A stretch of 59,915 nucleotides of DNA from JBFMFR01 sp040752025 (lineage in GTDB: Bacteria > Chloroflexota > Anaerolineae > Anaerolineales > UBA4823), in the NCBI GenBank assembly GCA_040752025.1, contig JBFMFR010000043.1:1-59915 (forward strand), read 5' to 3'. The notes below the pieces were generated by a model. That model worked only from the letters and a program-made list of their open reading frames with translations. It did no database searches and was not told the origin of the DNA. Both the position numbers and the translations under genes were made by a program. Positions 16,915-26,174 of the stretch are shown here, one piece after another; within the stretch, counting starts at the first letter, position 1; each line of letters starts with the position of its first letter.

Positions 16915-18207
16915 ATGAAAAACAAACTATTTTCCCTGCTGGCAGTGGTTCTGATCCTGGCCATACTGGCTGGCTGCGCCCCAGCGCCAGCCACAACCCA
17001 GCCCGAGGCGACAACGGTCGCCGCCGAGCCCAAGACGCTGAAAGTCGGCGTTCTGGCGCCTTTCACCGGCCCAAGCGCCCGCGTTGGGGAAGAATTCAAA
17101 GGCGCGGTAACCATGGCTTTCGATAAGATTGGCTGGAAAGTTGGCGATTACACCCTCGAAGCGGTGTGGATCGACGGCGAATCCGACCCCGAGAAAGCCA
17201 CGCGCGCCTACGAAGCTGCCATCACCCGCGATAAGATCCAGGTGGGCCTGCTGAACTGGGATGCATCGGAAGTCATTTCAGTGATGGAACTGGCCGCCAA
17301 GTATAAAATCCCGCACTTCTTCGCCATGGGCACCAGCGAGGATATCGACATCCGCTGGAAATCCGACGAAAAGTACGGCTACTGGATGGGCAAAGGCTGG
17401 CCCACCCCCTCTAAGCTGACCATCAACTACGTGACCACCCTGGAAGATGCCATCCAACGCGGCCTGTGGTTGCCCGGTGAAAAGAAAGTGGTGCTGTACG
17501 GCAATGACGATGAATGGAGCCGCGGCTTCACCAAGGCCATTGGCGAACAACTGGTCGCCGCCGGCTGGGAAATCGCCGGGGAAGAATATGTGCCGGTTGG
17601 CGAGACAGATTTTTACCCGATGCTGACCAAGATCAAATCCCTGGACGCGCCCTTGATGGCCGGCACGATGGACGACGCCGCTGGCTTTCCCGCCATGATC
17701 AAGCAGGCGCGCGAAGTCGGCATCGACAGCCTGATCGTCGCCGATGGCCTGGGCTGGGTCGGTGAATGGTATAACATGACCGGCAACGCCTCCGATTTCG
17801 TCATCGACCAGATCCCGGGCTGGACCACCCCAGAAGCCGTAGCTTTCAGGGATGAGTTCACCAAGCGCTGGGGCATCGAACCCAGCCCCTCCTCAGCCGG
17901 CCTGGCTTATGATGAAACGCTGTTTTTCATCAAGGTGCTGCAGCAAACCCTGCAAGATACCGGCGAGCTCACCAGCGAGTCGATCTTCAAGACCGGTAAG
18001 GAAAAGATGTGGACCGGCCAACTGACTTTGACAGATGGTATCCTGATGAAGGGCTACAAATTCTCTGCCGAAAGCCTGCCGGATATGGTTGTGGGTCAGG
18101 GTGCATTCGTCTTCCCGGTGATCCAGTACTTCGATGGTGTGGGCAAGACCATCTGGCCGCAAGAGCTCAAAGAACAGGATATGCAGGTCTCGCCGTCTAC
18201 CAAATAG
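16915..18207 (+). CDS. Liv-type ABC transporter substrate-binding lipoprotein
   Basis: The 430-residue protein has a lipoprotein signal (MKNK, hydrophobic stretch, ILAGC with Cys21) and a strong upstream GGAGG. Residues about 38-400 match a type-I periplasmic binding fold of the LivJ/HAAT family: KVGVLAPFTGPSARVGEEFKGAV at the start, then the two-lobe pattern. It captures a substrate outside the membrane and delivers it to the permeases encoded downstream. Family members bind branched amino acids, amides, urea or aromatic acids. The neighbours point to a methylated amine or betaine, but this is inferred. Confidence 0.9.
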   Translation: MKNKLFSLLAVVLILAILAGCAPAPATTQPEATTVAAEPKTLKVGVLAPFTGPSARVGEEFKGAVTMAFDKIGWKVGDYTLEAVWIDGESDPEKATRAYEAAITRDKIQVGLLNWDASEVISVMELAAKYKIPHFFAMGTSEDIDIRWKSDEKYGYWMGKGWPTPSKLTINYVTTLEDAIQRGLWLPGEKKVVLYGNDDEWSRGFTKAIGEQLVAAGWEIAGEEYVPVGETDFYPMLTKIKSLDAPLMAGTMDDAAGFPAMIKQAREVGIDSLIVADGLGWVGEWYNMTGNASDFVIDQIPGWTTPEAVAFRDEFTKRWGIEPSPSSAGLAYDETLFFIKVLQQTLQDTGELTSESIFKTGKEKMWTGQLTLTDGILMKGYKFSAESLPDMVVGQGAFVFPVIQYFDGVGKTIWPQELKEQDMQVSPSTK

Positions 18208-18224
18208 GCTCACGATCTACCGAC

Positions 18225-18950
18225 ATGCTGCTACAGGTTGAAAGCGTTACGAAACGGTTTGGCGGGTTGGTGGCCCTGAACGGCATCGATCTGCAAGTTG
18301 AGCAAGGTGAAATCGTAGGTGTCATCGGCCCGAACGGCGCCGGCAAGAGCACCCTGCTTAACGTGATCGCCGGCGTTCACAAACCCACCTCAGGCGAAGT
18401 GCGCCTGCGAGGCAAAAACCTATCTGGGCTGAGCCCCAACAAGATTTGCCACCAGGGCGTGGCGCGCACCTTCCAAATCCCACATGCATTCAACCGCATG
18501 ACAGCTTTCGAAAACGTTCTGGTGGCTGCCAGTTTCGGCAGCCGCCAGAATGCCAGGACTGCGCATCAACTGGCGCAAGAAATGCTCGAGTTTGTCAGCT
18601 TCCCCGTGCCGCCCCATACGCCTGCCAACCAACTGAATACCGCCCAGCTCCGCCGCCTGGATCTGGCGCGCGCCCTGGCAAGCCAGCCGCAGTTGCTCCT
18701 GCTAGATGAATCGGCCGCCGGGTTGACACCGAATGAACTGGTTGAGCTACAGCAGTTGGTTTTCAAAATCCGCGACCAGGGCACCACCATCCTGATCGTC
18801 GAACACCTGATGCGCCTGATCATGCAGCTCTGCGACCGCATCGTGGTGCTGTATTACGGCGTCAAAATCGCCGAAGGCACCCCCTCAGAGATCATCGATA
18901 ACGATAATGTCACCCAGGCTTACCTGGGCGAGAAGTATCTGCTGACATAA
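18225..18950 (+). CDS. Liv-type ABC transporter ATP-binding protein, LivG-like
   Basis: The start was placed at the ATG 17 bp after the binding-protein gene; a longer frame reaches upstream into that gene and is a shadow. The 241-residue protein contains Walker A GPNGAGKST, an extended Q-loop region (VARTFQIPHAFNRMTAFENV), a signature region and Walker B LLLLDESAAGL, followed by the H-loop IVEHLM. The ABC signature LSGGQ is replaced by NTAQLRRLDLARAL, lacking the usual Ser-Gly-Gly. It pairs with the LivF-like protein downstream, so the heterodimer may use only one canonical ATP site. Confidence 0.88.
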   Translation: MLLQVESVTKRFGGLVALNGIDLQVEQGEIVGVIGPNGAGKSTLLNVIAGVHKPTSGEVRLRGKNLSGLSPNKICHQGVARTFQIPHAFNRMTAFENVLVAASFGSRQNARTAHQLAQEMLEFVSFPVPPHTPANQLNTAQLRRLDLARALASQPQLLLLDESAAGLTPNELVELQQLVFKIRDQGTTILIVEHLMRLIMQLCDRIVVLYYGVKIAEGTPSEIIDNDNVTQAYLGEKYLLT

Positions 18951-18962
18951 GGAGAGCCACAC

Positions 18963-19670
18963 TTGCTTGAAGTCAGTCACCTGCAAGCCGGGTATGGGAA
19001 TCTGAACGTACTGTGGGACGTTTCGCTCAGCGTCAGCCAGGGCGAGTTCGTGGCGCTCATCGGTTCCAATGGAGCCGGTAAAACCACCACCTTGCGCGCC
19101 ATCTCAGGTATCATCCAGCCCGCTGCCGGCGAAGTTCGCTTCAAGGGCAAGCCAATCACGGCCATGCCGCCCCACCAGATCAGCCAGCAAGGCTTGAGTT
19201 TCATTACCGAAGAGCTCAACTTATTCGAGGGCATGACCATCTACGAAAACCTGCTGCTGGGCGCCTACACGCGCAAGGATGGGCGCAAGATTCGCGCCTC
19301 GCTGGAACAAGTCTTCGATTTGTTCCCGATCCTGAAAGAGCGCAGCAACCAACTGGCCGGCACGCTCAGCGGCGGCGAGCGGCGCATGCTGGCAGTCGGG
19401 CGCGGGTTGATGTCCGCGCCCGACCTGCTCATGGTCGATGAGCCTTCACTGGGCCTGGCGCCCAAGATGGTCATGGCCGTTTTTCAGGCGCTGCAAGCGC
19501 TGCACGCCCGCGGCGTCACCTTGCTGCTGGTCGAGCAGAACGTTCACAATACGCTGCAAATCGCCGATAAGGCTTACGTCCTGGAGCAAGGCGCGGTGGT
19601 GCTGCAAGGCCCGAGCGCCGATCTGCTGGAAAACGCCTATCTGAAAGAGACTTATCTGGGTAGAAGGTAA
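18963..19670 (+). CDS. Liv-type ABC transporter ATP-binding protein, LivF-like
   Basis: The 235-residue protein starts at a TTG at 18963, supported by an AAGGAG site 8 bp upstream. It has Walker A GSNGAGKTT, the signature LSGGERRMLAVGRGL, Walker B LLMVDEPSLGL and the switch His position in LLLVEQNVH replaced by Gln, as is usual in LivF. It partners with the LivG-like ATPase to power the two permeases that follow 7 bp downstream. Confidence 0.9.
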   Translation: MLEVSHLQAGYGNLNVLWDVSLSVSQGEFVALIGSNGAGKTTTLRAISGIIQPAAGEVRFKGKPITAMPPHQISQQGLSFITEELNLFEGMTIYENLLLGAYTRKDGRKIRASLEQVFDLFPILKERSNQLAGTLSGGERRMLAVGRGLMSAPDLLMVDEPSLGLAPKMVMAVFQALQALHARGVTLLLVEQNVHNTLQIADKAYVLEQGAVVLQGPSADLLENAYLKETYLGRR

Positions 19671-19677
19671 TCCCCTT

Positions 19678-20574
19678 ATGGATACAACCGTCCTGCAAAA
19701 CTTGCTCCTGACCGGCCTGCTGCGCGGCGGACTGTACGCTTTAATGGCAGTCGGGTTGGCGCTGGTCTTTGGCGTAATGAACATCTGCCATTTCGCCCAC
19801 GGCGAGTATTACGTATTGGGAGCCTACGCCGCCTTTTTCGGCTTCGTCACCCTGGGGTTGAACCCCATCCTGGCCATCCTGTTGGCTGCTTTCTTCAGCT
19901 TCCTGGCAGGCGTTATCACCGACAAACTGCTCTTCCACCCCCTGCGCAAACGCTCCAAGGATGAGTGGGTGATGAACGCCTTCCTGCTGACCGCCGGGCT
20001 GTCAGTCGTGCTGCAGAACCTGTACCGGGTGGTGTTCGGCATGCGCTACCGCGGCATCACCCAGTACTGGCCGGCATCTGTCAAGATCATGGGGATGACC
20101 ATCGCCGCCGACCGGGTGATGGCCTTCATCATCGCCCTGCTGGCGATCTTTGGCTTGTGGCTGTTCTTGCAAAAAACGCGCACCGGTCGAGCGATCCGCG
20201 CCGTCTCGCAGGACGAGCGCGGCGCCATGCTGGTGGGCATCAACCTGGAAAACATCCAAACACTGACCTTTGCCCTGGGCAGCATGCTGGCCGGGCTGGG
20301 CGGCGCCAGCCTGCTCTCGCTCAGCCCCGCCTATCCCTTCGGAGGCAACAAGCCGCTGATCGCCTCCTGGTTCGTAGTCACCATCGCCGGGCTGGGCAAC
20401 ACCCAGGGCGCCATCATCGGCGGTTTCATCGTTGGCATCTTCGAAAGTTTCTCATACTTCTACCTGGGCCAGGGCTGGCAGGAGGTCGCCAGCCTGTGCC
20501 TGCTGATTTTGCTGCTGTTGTTCAAGCCGACCGGCCTGTTCGGCACCAATATCAAGAGCGTGTGGGAGAAATAG
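19678..20574 (+). CDS. Liv-type ABC transporter permease, LivH-like
   Basis: The 298-residue protein has about eight hydrophobic segments and the LivH opening LLLTGLLRGGLYALMAVGLALVFGV, followed by MNICHFAHGEYY, the conserved NFAHG-type loop. The coupling region with RAIRAVSQDERGAMLVGINL contacts the ATPases. It follows the LivF-like gene by 7 bp and precedes the LivM-like gene by 4 bp. Confidence 0.92.
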   Translation: MDTTVLQNLLLTGLLRGGLYALMAVGLALVFGVMNICHFAHGEYYVLGAYAAFFGFVTLGLNPILAILLAAFFSFLAGVITDKLLFHPLRKRSKDEWVMNAFLLTAGLSVVLQNLYRVVFGMRYRGITQYWPASVKIMGMTIAADRVMAFIIALLAIFGLWLFLQKTRTGRAIRAVSQDERGAMLVGINLENIQTLTFALGSMLAGLGGASLLSLSPAYPFGGNKPLIASWFVVTIAGLGNTQGAIIGGFIVGIFESFSYFYLGQGWQEVASLCLLILLLLFKPTGLFGTNIKSVWEK

Positions 20575-20578
20575 GGCC

Positions 20579-21598
20579 ATGCAGGGCGTCGAAACAGCCT
20601 CTTCAACTCCCATGAAAATCCTGGCGCAACTGGCCAGGGGCTTGAACACAGCCGGCCTTTCGCTTCCTATCCTGGCGTGCGCGGCGCTGTTGGCATTGGC
20701 GCCTCTCTACGTCAGCGATGAATATATCCTGCGCTTGCTGATCGCCAGCCTGTACTTTGGCAGCCTGGCGATGTGTTTCGACTTCACCGGCGGTTACATC
20801 AACGCCGTCAATTTCGGCTTTGCCGGTTTCGTCGGCCTGGGCTCGTACGCGTCCGCCCTGGTAGCCATTCACACCGGGTTAGGCGCCTGGGCAGGTCTGC
20901 TGGCTGCTATGCTGCTCACCGGGCTGGTAGGCTTCCTTACCGGCTTGCTCACCTTGCCGCTGCGCGGGATTTACGTTTCCCTTATGTCCTGGTTCGTGGG
21001 CATGACCCTGATGGCGCTGGCATCGGTCATGATCAAGGTCACGCGCGGGGCGCGCGGGCTGATCGTGCCCCCGCTGTTTGAGTCGATCACCACCAGCGGC
21101 TACCTGTACATTTTGCTGGTACTGGCCCTGCTCGTTTATGTCTTCCTGCGCTGGGTCATTCACTCGCCGGCCGGGCTGGCCTTCCGCGCCATCGGGCAGA
21201 ATTTCGAAGCCGCCCAGGCCAGCGGCGTCGACCCAACCCACTACAAACTACTCAACTTCACCATCTCCAGCGCCGCGGCCGGGCTGTTCGGCGGCTTCTA
21301 CGCCCACTACGTTGGCATTGTCACCCCCGACATCATGGGCACCGGTTACACCCTGGAGGTGATGGCGCTGTCCTTCATCGGCGGCTCGGGCAGCCTGTTG
21401 GGCGGCGTGTTCGGGGCTTTCATCCTCACCCCGCTCTTCGATTCGCTCAAACGGCTGATGGAATACCGTTTGATCATCTACGGCTTGCTGTTGATCCTGG
21501 TGATGATCTTCTATCCCTCCGGCTTGAACGGCATCTACCAGGTAGTACTTCAAAAAATCGATCGCTGGAAAGGAAAATCCTTACATGATCAAAGCTAA
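20579..21598 (+). CDS. Liv-type ABC transporter permease, LivM-like
   Basis: The 339-residue membrane protein has a polar N-terminal tail (about 1-25) then about ten hydrophobic segments. YINAVNFGFAGFVGLGSYASAL is the LivM version of the conserved loop, and AFRAIGQNFEAAQASGVDPTHYKLLNF is the ATPase-coupling helix. It overlaps the start of the methyltransferase gene by 14 bp, so transporter and enzyme are likely co-translated. Confidence 0.92.
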   Translation: MQGVETASSTPMKILAQLARGLNTAGLSLPILACAALLALAPLYVSDEYILRLLIASLYFGSLAMCFDFTGGYINAVNFGFAGFVGLGSYASALVAIHTGLGAWAGLLAAMLLTGLVGFLTGLLTLPLRGIYVSLMSWFVGMTLMALASVMIKVTRGARGLIVPPLFESITTSGYLYILLVLALLVYVFLRWVIHSPAGLAFRAIGQNFEAAQASGVDPTHYKLLNFTISSAAAGLFGGFYAHYVGIVTPDIMGTGYTLEVMALSFIGGSGSLLGGVFGAFILTPLFDSLKRLMEYRLIIYGLLLILVMIFYPSGLNGIYQVVLQKIDRWKGKSLHDQS

Positions 21599-23027
21599 TG
21601 CAACCCTCCACCAGACCATCCAGTTTTCGGTCCTGACCGACCAGCAAAAACAAGACATCCACCTGGCAGCCCTGGAAGTGCTGCGGCGCAGCGGGATTCG
21701 TTTCCATCACAGCGGCGCCCTGGAACTGTTGAAAAAAGCCGGTGCATTCATTTCCGACGGCAACCTGGTCAGGTTCCCGGCTCGCCTGGTAGAGGCCGCC
21801 CTGGCGACCGCCCCTTGCCGGGTGACGATGTGCGACCGGGATGGACAGCCCGCTATGCATCTGGAAGGTCACCGGGCCTATTTCGGCACCGGCTCCGACT
21901 GCCTGAACTTGCTCGACCCCCGCACAGGAGAGCACCGCTTATTCGTTGAAGCCGACATAATCGAAGCATACCGCCTGTGCGACGCCCTTCCCAATATTTC
22001 CTTCCTGATGTCGGTTGGACTGCCCAGCGATGTAGACGCCCATCTGACCTATGATGTGCAAATGCTGCACATGTTGGAAAACACGGTCAAGCCGCTGGTT
22101 TTCGTCACCAACGATCTCGCCAGTTGCCAGCGCGCTATCGACATGGCAGCCGTGGTCGCCGGCGGCTACGAGGCGCTGCGCGAGCACCAGCATATCCTGC
22201 TCTACTCCGAACCCAGTTCGCCGCTGCAGCAGTCGGAAACCGCTGTGGACAAGCTGATCCTGATGGCGGAAAGCGAGCTGCCCGTGGTGCACTCCCCCGG
22301 GCCGCAGATGGGGGCGGTCGCGCCGATCACGATGGCCGGCGGGCTGGTCATGTCGCTGGCGGAGATCCTCAGCAGCCTGGTGGTGCACCAGCTTACTCGC
22401 CCAGGAGCGCCCTTCGTCTTCGGCGCTGGCATCCACCACATGGATATGAGCTCGATGCAAATCTGCTACGCTTCGCCCGAATTCCAGTTGACCAAGGCCG
22501 CCGTCGCCGAGCTGGGCCGCTGGTATGGCCTGCCCACCTGGGGATATGCCGGCTGCTCCGACGCCAAAGTCATGGACGAACAGGCCGCAGCCGAGGCCAT
22601 GCTCTCCGTCATGATGGCCCAGTTCTCCGGCGGCAACTTGATCCACGATGTAGGCTACATGGAAAGCGGGCTGACCTGCTCCTATGAAATGATCGTTCTG
22701 ACCGACGAGATGGTGGCAATGACCCACAACCTGGTCAAGGGCATCGAGGTGAATGACGCCTCCTTGCTCGTCGAGGAGATCGACCGGGTTGGGCCGGGCG
22801 GGCACTATCTGAGTTCCGACGCCACGCTGCAGCACTTTCGCGAATTTTGGAACCCCGGTCTGCTGGACCGCAAGCGCCGCCAGATCTGGCTGAAAAAAGG
22901 CGGCAGCAGCATGGGCCAGCGCCTGAACGCCAAGGTGCTCGAAATCCTGGCCGGCTACCAGCCCAAACCGCTGCCAACGGAAAAGAGCCAGAAGCTACGC
23001 CAGATCCTGGCTACCGCCAAGAAGTGA
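21585..23027 (+). CDS. MttB-superfamily (trimethylamine-type) methyltransferase, non-pyrrolysine
   Basis: The 480-residue protein reads through with no internal amber codon, so it belongs to the non-pyrrolysine branch, which includes glycine betaine and proline betaine:corrinoid methyltransferases. Typical family text: LEVLRRSGIRFHHSGALELLKKAGA at the N-terminus, the barrel segment APITMAGGLVMSLAEILSSLVVHQ, and GGNLIHDVGYMESGLTCSYEMIV near the C-terminus. It would move a methyl group from a quaternary or tertiary amine to a corrinoid protein. No corrinoid protein gene is next to it. Overlap with the LivM-like gene ties it to the transporter, which suggests that the imported compound is the methyl donor. 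Confidence 0.88.
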   Translation: MIKANATLHQTIQFSVLTDQQKQDIHLAALEVLRRSGIRFHHSGALELLKKAGAFISDGNLVRFPARLVEAALATAPCRVTMCDRDGQPAMHLEGHRAYFGTGSDCLNLLDPRTGEHRLFVEADIIEAYRLCDALPNISFLMSVGLPSDVDAHLTYDVQMLHMLENTVKPLVFVTNDLASCQRAIDMAAVVAGGYEALREHQHILLYSEPSSPLQQSETAVDKLILMAESELPVVHSPGPQMGAVAPITMAGGLVMSLAEILSSLVVHQLTRPGAPFVFGAGIHHMDMSSMQICYASPEFQLTKAAVAELGRWYGLPTWGYAGCSDAKVMDEQAAAEAMLSVMMAQFSGGNLIHDVGYMESGLTCSYEMIVLTDEMVAMTHNLVKGIEVNDASLLVEEIDRVGPGGHYLSSDATLQHFREFWNPGLLDRKRRQIWLKKGGSSMGQRLNAKVLEILAGYQPKPLPTEKSQKLRQILATAKK

Positions 23028-23863
23028 TCGAGCTGGTCGCCGAGGGCTTCAATTTCCCCGAATCGCCGCAGTGGTCCGAGCGCGACGGTTGCCTGTACCT
23101 GGTAGATTGGACCGCCGACCGGGTTCTTGCCTGGCAGGCCGGGCGCACCCGCACACTTTTCGAAACCCCCGGCCAGGGCCCAAGCGGGCTTTGCCAGGAT
23201 CCGTCCGGCAACCTGTGGCTGTGTTTATTTTCAGGGCGCAAGTTGGCCGTTTTCACCCCGCGGGGTGAGCAACTGGGAGCATGGGCAGATTACCAGGCCA
23301 GCCCATTCAGAGGGCCCTGCGACCTGACCTGTGACCGTCAGGGCGGGGTCTACTTCACCGACAGCGGCGATTTCGAAGATGATTGGCGCAGCGGGCGAGC
23401 GGTTGGGGCGGTTTACCACCTGGTGAGTATCAGCAGCCCTCAGCCGCGCCGCCTGGCCGGAAGGCTGCACTACCCCAATGGCATCGCCCTGTCGCTGGAC
23501 GGCAGCCAGTTATACGTGAACGAGCATCGCAAGAACCGCACGCTGCGCTACACCATTGGGACAGATGGGGCGCTTTCGGACAGGCGCGTATTTTACTCCT
23601 ACGACGCGGACTGCCTGCTGGATGCGCCCCAGGCCTTCGAGCTTGGCCCGGATGGGATGTGCGTGGATGACCAGGACTGCCTGTTCGTCGCCCATTATGG
23701 CGGAGGCAAAGTGCTGCGCATCAGCCCGCAGGGTGAGTTGTTGCAAACTATCCGGCTGCCGCGCGGCCGCAAGCCAACCAGCGCGGCCTACCACGCCGCC
23801 GAACAGGCTATTTATATCACTGAAGCCGAGTTCGGGCTCCTTCATAAAATTATGCTGGACTAA
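23024..23863 (+). CDS. SMP-30/gluconolactonase-family hydrolase
   Basis: The chosen GTG at 23024 overlaps the methyltransferase stop (GTGA); longer frames only add residues antisense to known sequence logic of the upstream gene. The 279-residue protein is a six-bladed propeller: EGFNFPESPQW with the metal-binding Glu, LYLVDWTADRV, GPCDLTCDRQGGVYFTDSGDF, LHYPNGIALSLDGSQLYV with the metal Asn and LGPDGMCVDDQDCLFVAHYGG with the metal Asp. Members hydrolyse lactones or similar esters with a divalent metal. In this operon it may open a cyclic intermediate, but the substrate is unknown. Confidence 0.87.
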   Translation: MIELVAEGFNFPESPQWSERDGCLYLVDWTADRVLAWQAGRTRTLFETPGQGPSGLCQDPSGNLWLCLFSGRKLAVFTPRGEQLGAWADYQASPFRGPCDLTCDRQGGVYFTDSGDFEDDWRSGRAVGAVYHLVSISSPQPRRLAGRLHYPNGIALSLDGSQLYVNEHRKNRTLRYTIGTDGALSDRRVFYSYDADCLLDAPQAFELGPDGMCVDDQDCLFVAHYGGGKVLRISPQGELLQTIRLPRGRKPTSAAYHAAEQAIYITEAEFGLLHKIMLD

Positions 23864-23879
23864 ATTTCGAGAGCGTTCT

Positions 23880-24899
23880 ATGAAAGCAATCCATACCATC
23901 GATTCTCACACCGGCGGCGAAGGCACGCGCCTGGTGATCAACGGCCTGCCACCCCTGCGCGGCGCCACAATGGCCGAAAAAATGGCCGAAACCAGCCAGA
24001 GCCTGGGATGGCTTCCAGGGCTGCTGCTGCGCGAGCCGCGCGGCCATAAAGATCTATACGGAGCGCTGCTGACGCCCGCCTGCCACCCACTCGCTGACCA
24101 GGGCATCCTGTTCATGAACAACCGCGGCTACGAACCCATGTGCGGGCACGCCCTGATCGGCGTGATCACCAGCCTGCTGGAAAGCGGCCTGTTTCCCGCT
24201 TCTGGGCCCGAAGTCTGCCTGGTGATCGACACCGCCGCGGGGCTGGTGCCCACCTGGACAAAAATGCAGGATGGGCGCGTCCTGGCTGTGTCGTTCGAGA
24301 ACGTGCCCTCTTTCGCCGTATCGCTTGACGCTGCTTTGCACCTGCCGGGCGGGACTCAACTCACTGTAGATGTAGCTTTTGGCGGTAACTACTTTGTTCT
24401 GGTGCAAGCGCGCCAGGTGGGCATCGAACTGCTGCCCGCCAATGCCGGCCGTCTGGCCGACCTGGGGATGCGCGTCCTGGCAGCCGCGAACCAGCAGTTC
24501 GAAGTCCGCCATCCAGAAATCGCCAATATCGATCGCATCACCGACGTACGCTTCATCGATAAGCTGAAGGGCACTGACTCGGGCAGCCGCAACATAGTGG
24601 TATTGGGCGAAGCAATGATCGACCGCTCACCGTGCGGCACGGGTACCTGCGCCGAGCTGGCTGTGCGCTACGCCCGCCGCCAGTTACGCCTGGGCGAAAC
24701 CTTCACCAGCCAGGGCCTGCTTGGCACACATTTTACCGCTCAGGTGGTCAGAGAGATTCAATTCCCCGGGAACCCGCCGCCCTACCCGGTTATCATCCCG
24801 CGTATCGAAGGCCGGGCATTCCTGACCGGGTATCACCGCTTTATCCTGCAAGATGACGACCCCTTCCCCCAGGGATTCGCACTGACACAGAGCGGTTAG
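23880..24899 (+). CDS. Proline racemase / hydroxyproline 2-epimerase family enzyme
   Basis: The 339-residue protein has the family opening IDSHTGGEGTRLVINGLP and both catalytic cysteines: Cys88 in MCGHALIG and Cys252 in SPCGTGTCAEL. Having both points to a racemase or epimerase rather than a trans-3-hydroxyproline dehydratase, in which one Cys is replaced by Thr. It would invert the alpha carbon of proline, 4-hydroxyproline or a derivative without a cofactor. It begins 16 bp after the SMP-30 gene, in the operon with a Liv importer and an MttB-type demethylase. This supports breakdown of a proline- or hydroxyproline-type betaine. Confidence 0.9.
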   Translation: MKAIHTIDSHTGGEGTRLVINGLPPLRGATMAEKMAETSQSLGWLPGLLLREPRGHKDLYGALLTPACHPLADQGILFMNNRGYEPMCGHALIGVITSLLESGLFPASGPEVCLVIDTAAGLVPTWTKMQDGRVLAVSFENVPSFAVSLDAALHLPGGTQLTVDVAFGGNYFVLVQARQVGIELLPANAGRLADLGMRVLAAANQQFEVRHPEIANIDRITDVRFIDKLKGTDSGSRNIVVLGEAMIDRSPCGTGTCAELAVRYARRQLRLGETFTSQGLLGTHFTAQVVREIQFPGNPPPYPVIIPRIEGRAFLTGYHRFILQDDDPFPQGFALTQSG

Positions 24900-26086
24900 G
24901 CCGGCATCGCCGCTTGCGGCAGGCGCACGCGCAGCGCCGCGCCCAGGTTCACCAGGGCCAGCAATGCGCCGAACAGGAACACATATTGGAAACCGAAGGC
25001 GCTCCAGATCCAACCGCCCAACAGCGCCGCCGAGATCGAGAAGACGTGGTCGATGGTCACCCCGGCGGTCAGGGCCGCCTGCACGTGCTCAGGCTGCAAA
25101 GCGATCTTTTTCATTTAGGTGGAACGCGCCATGCCAACCGAAAACACCATCTGGTCCAGCAGAAAACAGGCGCATACTACCAGGAAAGCAGGCCCTTCGG
25201 GCAATAGGAGCTTGGCAAAACCATAACCAAAACAGATGAATACCAGGCTGACGGCTTCACCTGCCAGCACCAGGCGCTCGCCGTAGCGGTCAATGGCCCG
25301 GCCAAGAAAAGGCTGGAACAACACGCCGATCACGCCGCCGATGGTGTAAAGCGTTGCCATGATCTGCGTGGGCTGGGCGAAGACCTTGACCAGCACCCAG
25401 GGAGCGAAAGTGAGGAATAACTGCTTGCGCGCCCCGGAAATGCTCGCCAGCAGGTAATACAGGCGGTACTGCGGGTACAGTTGTAAGAAGGCCCTGGGCG
25501 TTTGCGTCTTTTGCGGCTGCATGGCAAACAAGAGCAGCGCCGCGCCGCCCAGTCCCAGGGCTGCCAGGCCGAAGGTGGTCTGGAAGGTGAAGCCCCAATA
25601 CTTGAAGCCCAGGAAAACCAGGAAACTGCCCAGGATCGTCGCCAGGTTGCGGATGGCGTTGAGCTGCCCGAGCCGCCGCCCGGCCTGCCCTTGACGGGCC
25701 AGGTCCATACCGATGGTAGCCGAAACCGGCATGAACAGGTGCTGGCCCATGCTGTAAATAAATAGCCAGGCCACCATCACAGCATAGCTGGAAGAAGCAA
25801 AGCCGATCAGCAGCGCGCCGATCACCCCAAACAGCATCGAAAGCGCTGCCAGCCGCCGGCTGCACAGGAACCACAGCAGCGCCGAAATGAACACCACCAG
25901 GAAGCCCGGCAGCTCGCGCGGGAATTCCAGGAACGAGCGTTGAAAGCCGCTCAGGGCGAATTTATCGTTGAGGAAATTGTTGAAGACCGAATCCACCATG
26001 CTGTAAGCCACGCCCAGGAACAGGGAGGCGGCGGCAAACAGGAGTAGTTGGGAGGAGGCGCGGCGGAGGCGGGTAATGAGGGGCAT
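24896..26086 (-). pseudogene. MFS transporter interrupted by one in-frame stop codon
   Basis: Residues 1-323 encode ten or so hydrophobic segments of a major facilitator, ending FSVGMARST. A TAA at 25115-25117 follows at once, and the same frame continues with MKKIALQPEHVQAALTAGVTIDH and two more membrane segments to 24896. Related transporters have an aromatic residue at this place (ARxTYLKK), so a single base change of a Tyr codon to TAA explains the break. The ATG right after the stop could restart translation of a 72-residue tail. It converges with the racemase gene with overlapping stops. Substrate unknown. Confidence 0.8.
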
Positions 26087-26174
26087 GGGGATTTATCGCC
26101 GTAGGGCAACCTATCAATTGTAACCTGTTCTGGCGGATAATTGAACAATTTTAGAGTGGCTATATCAATCGTGC

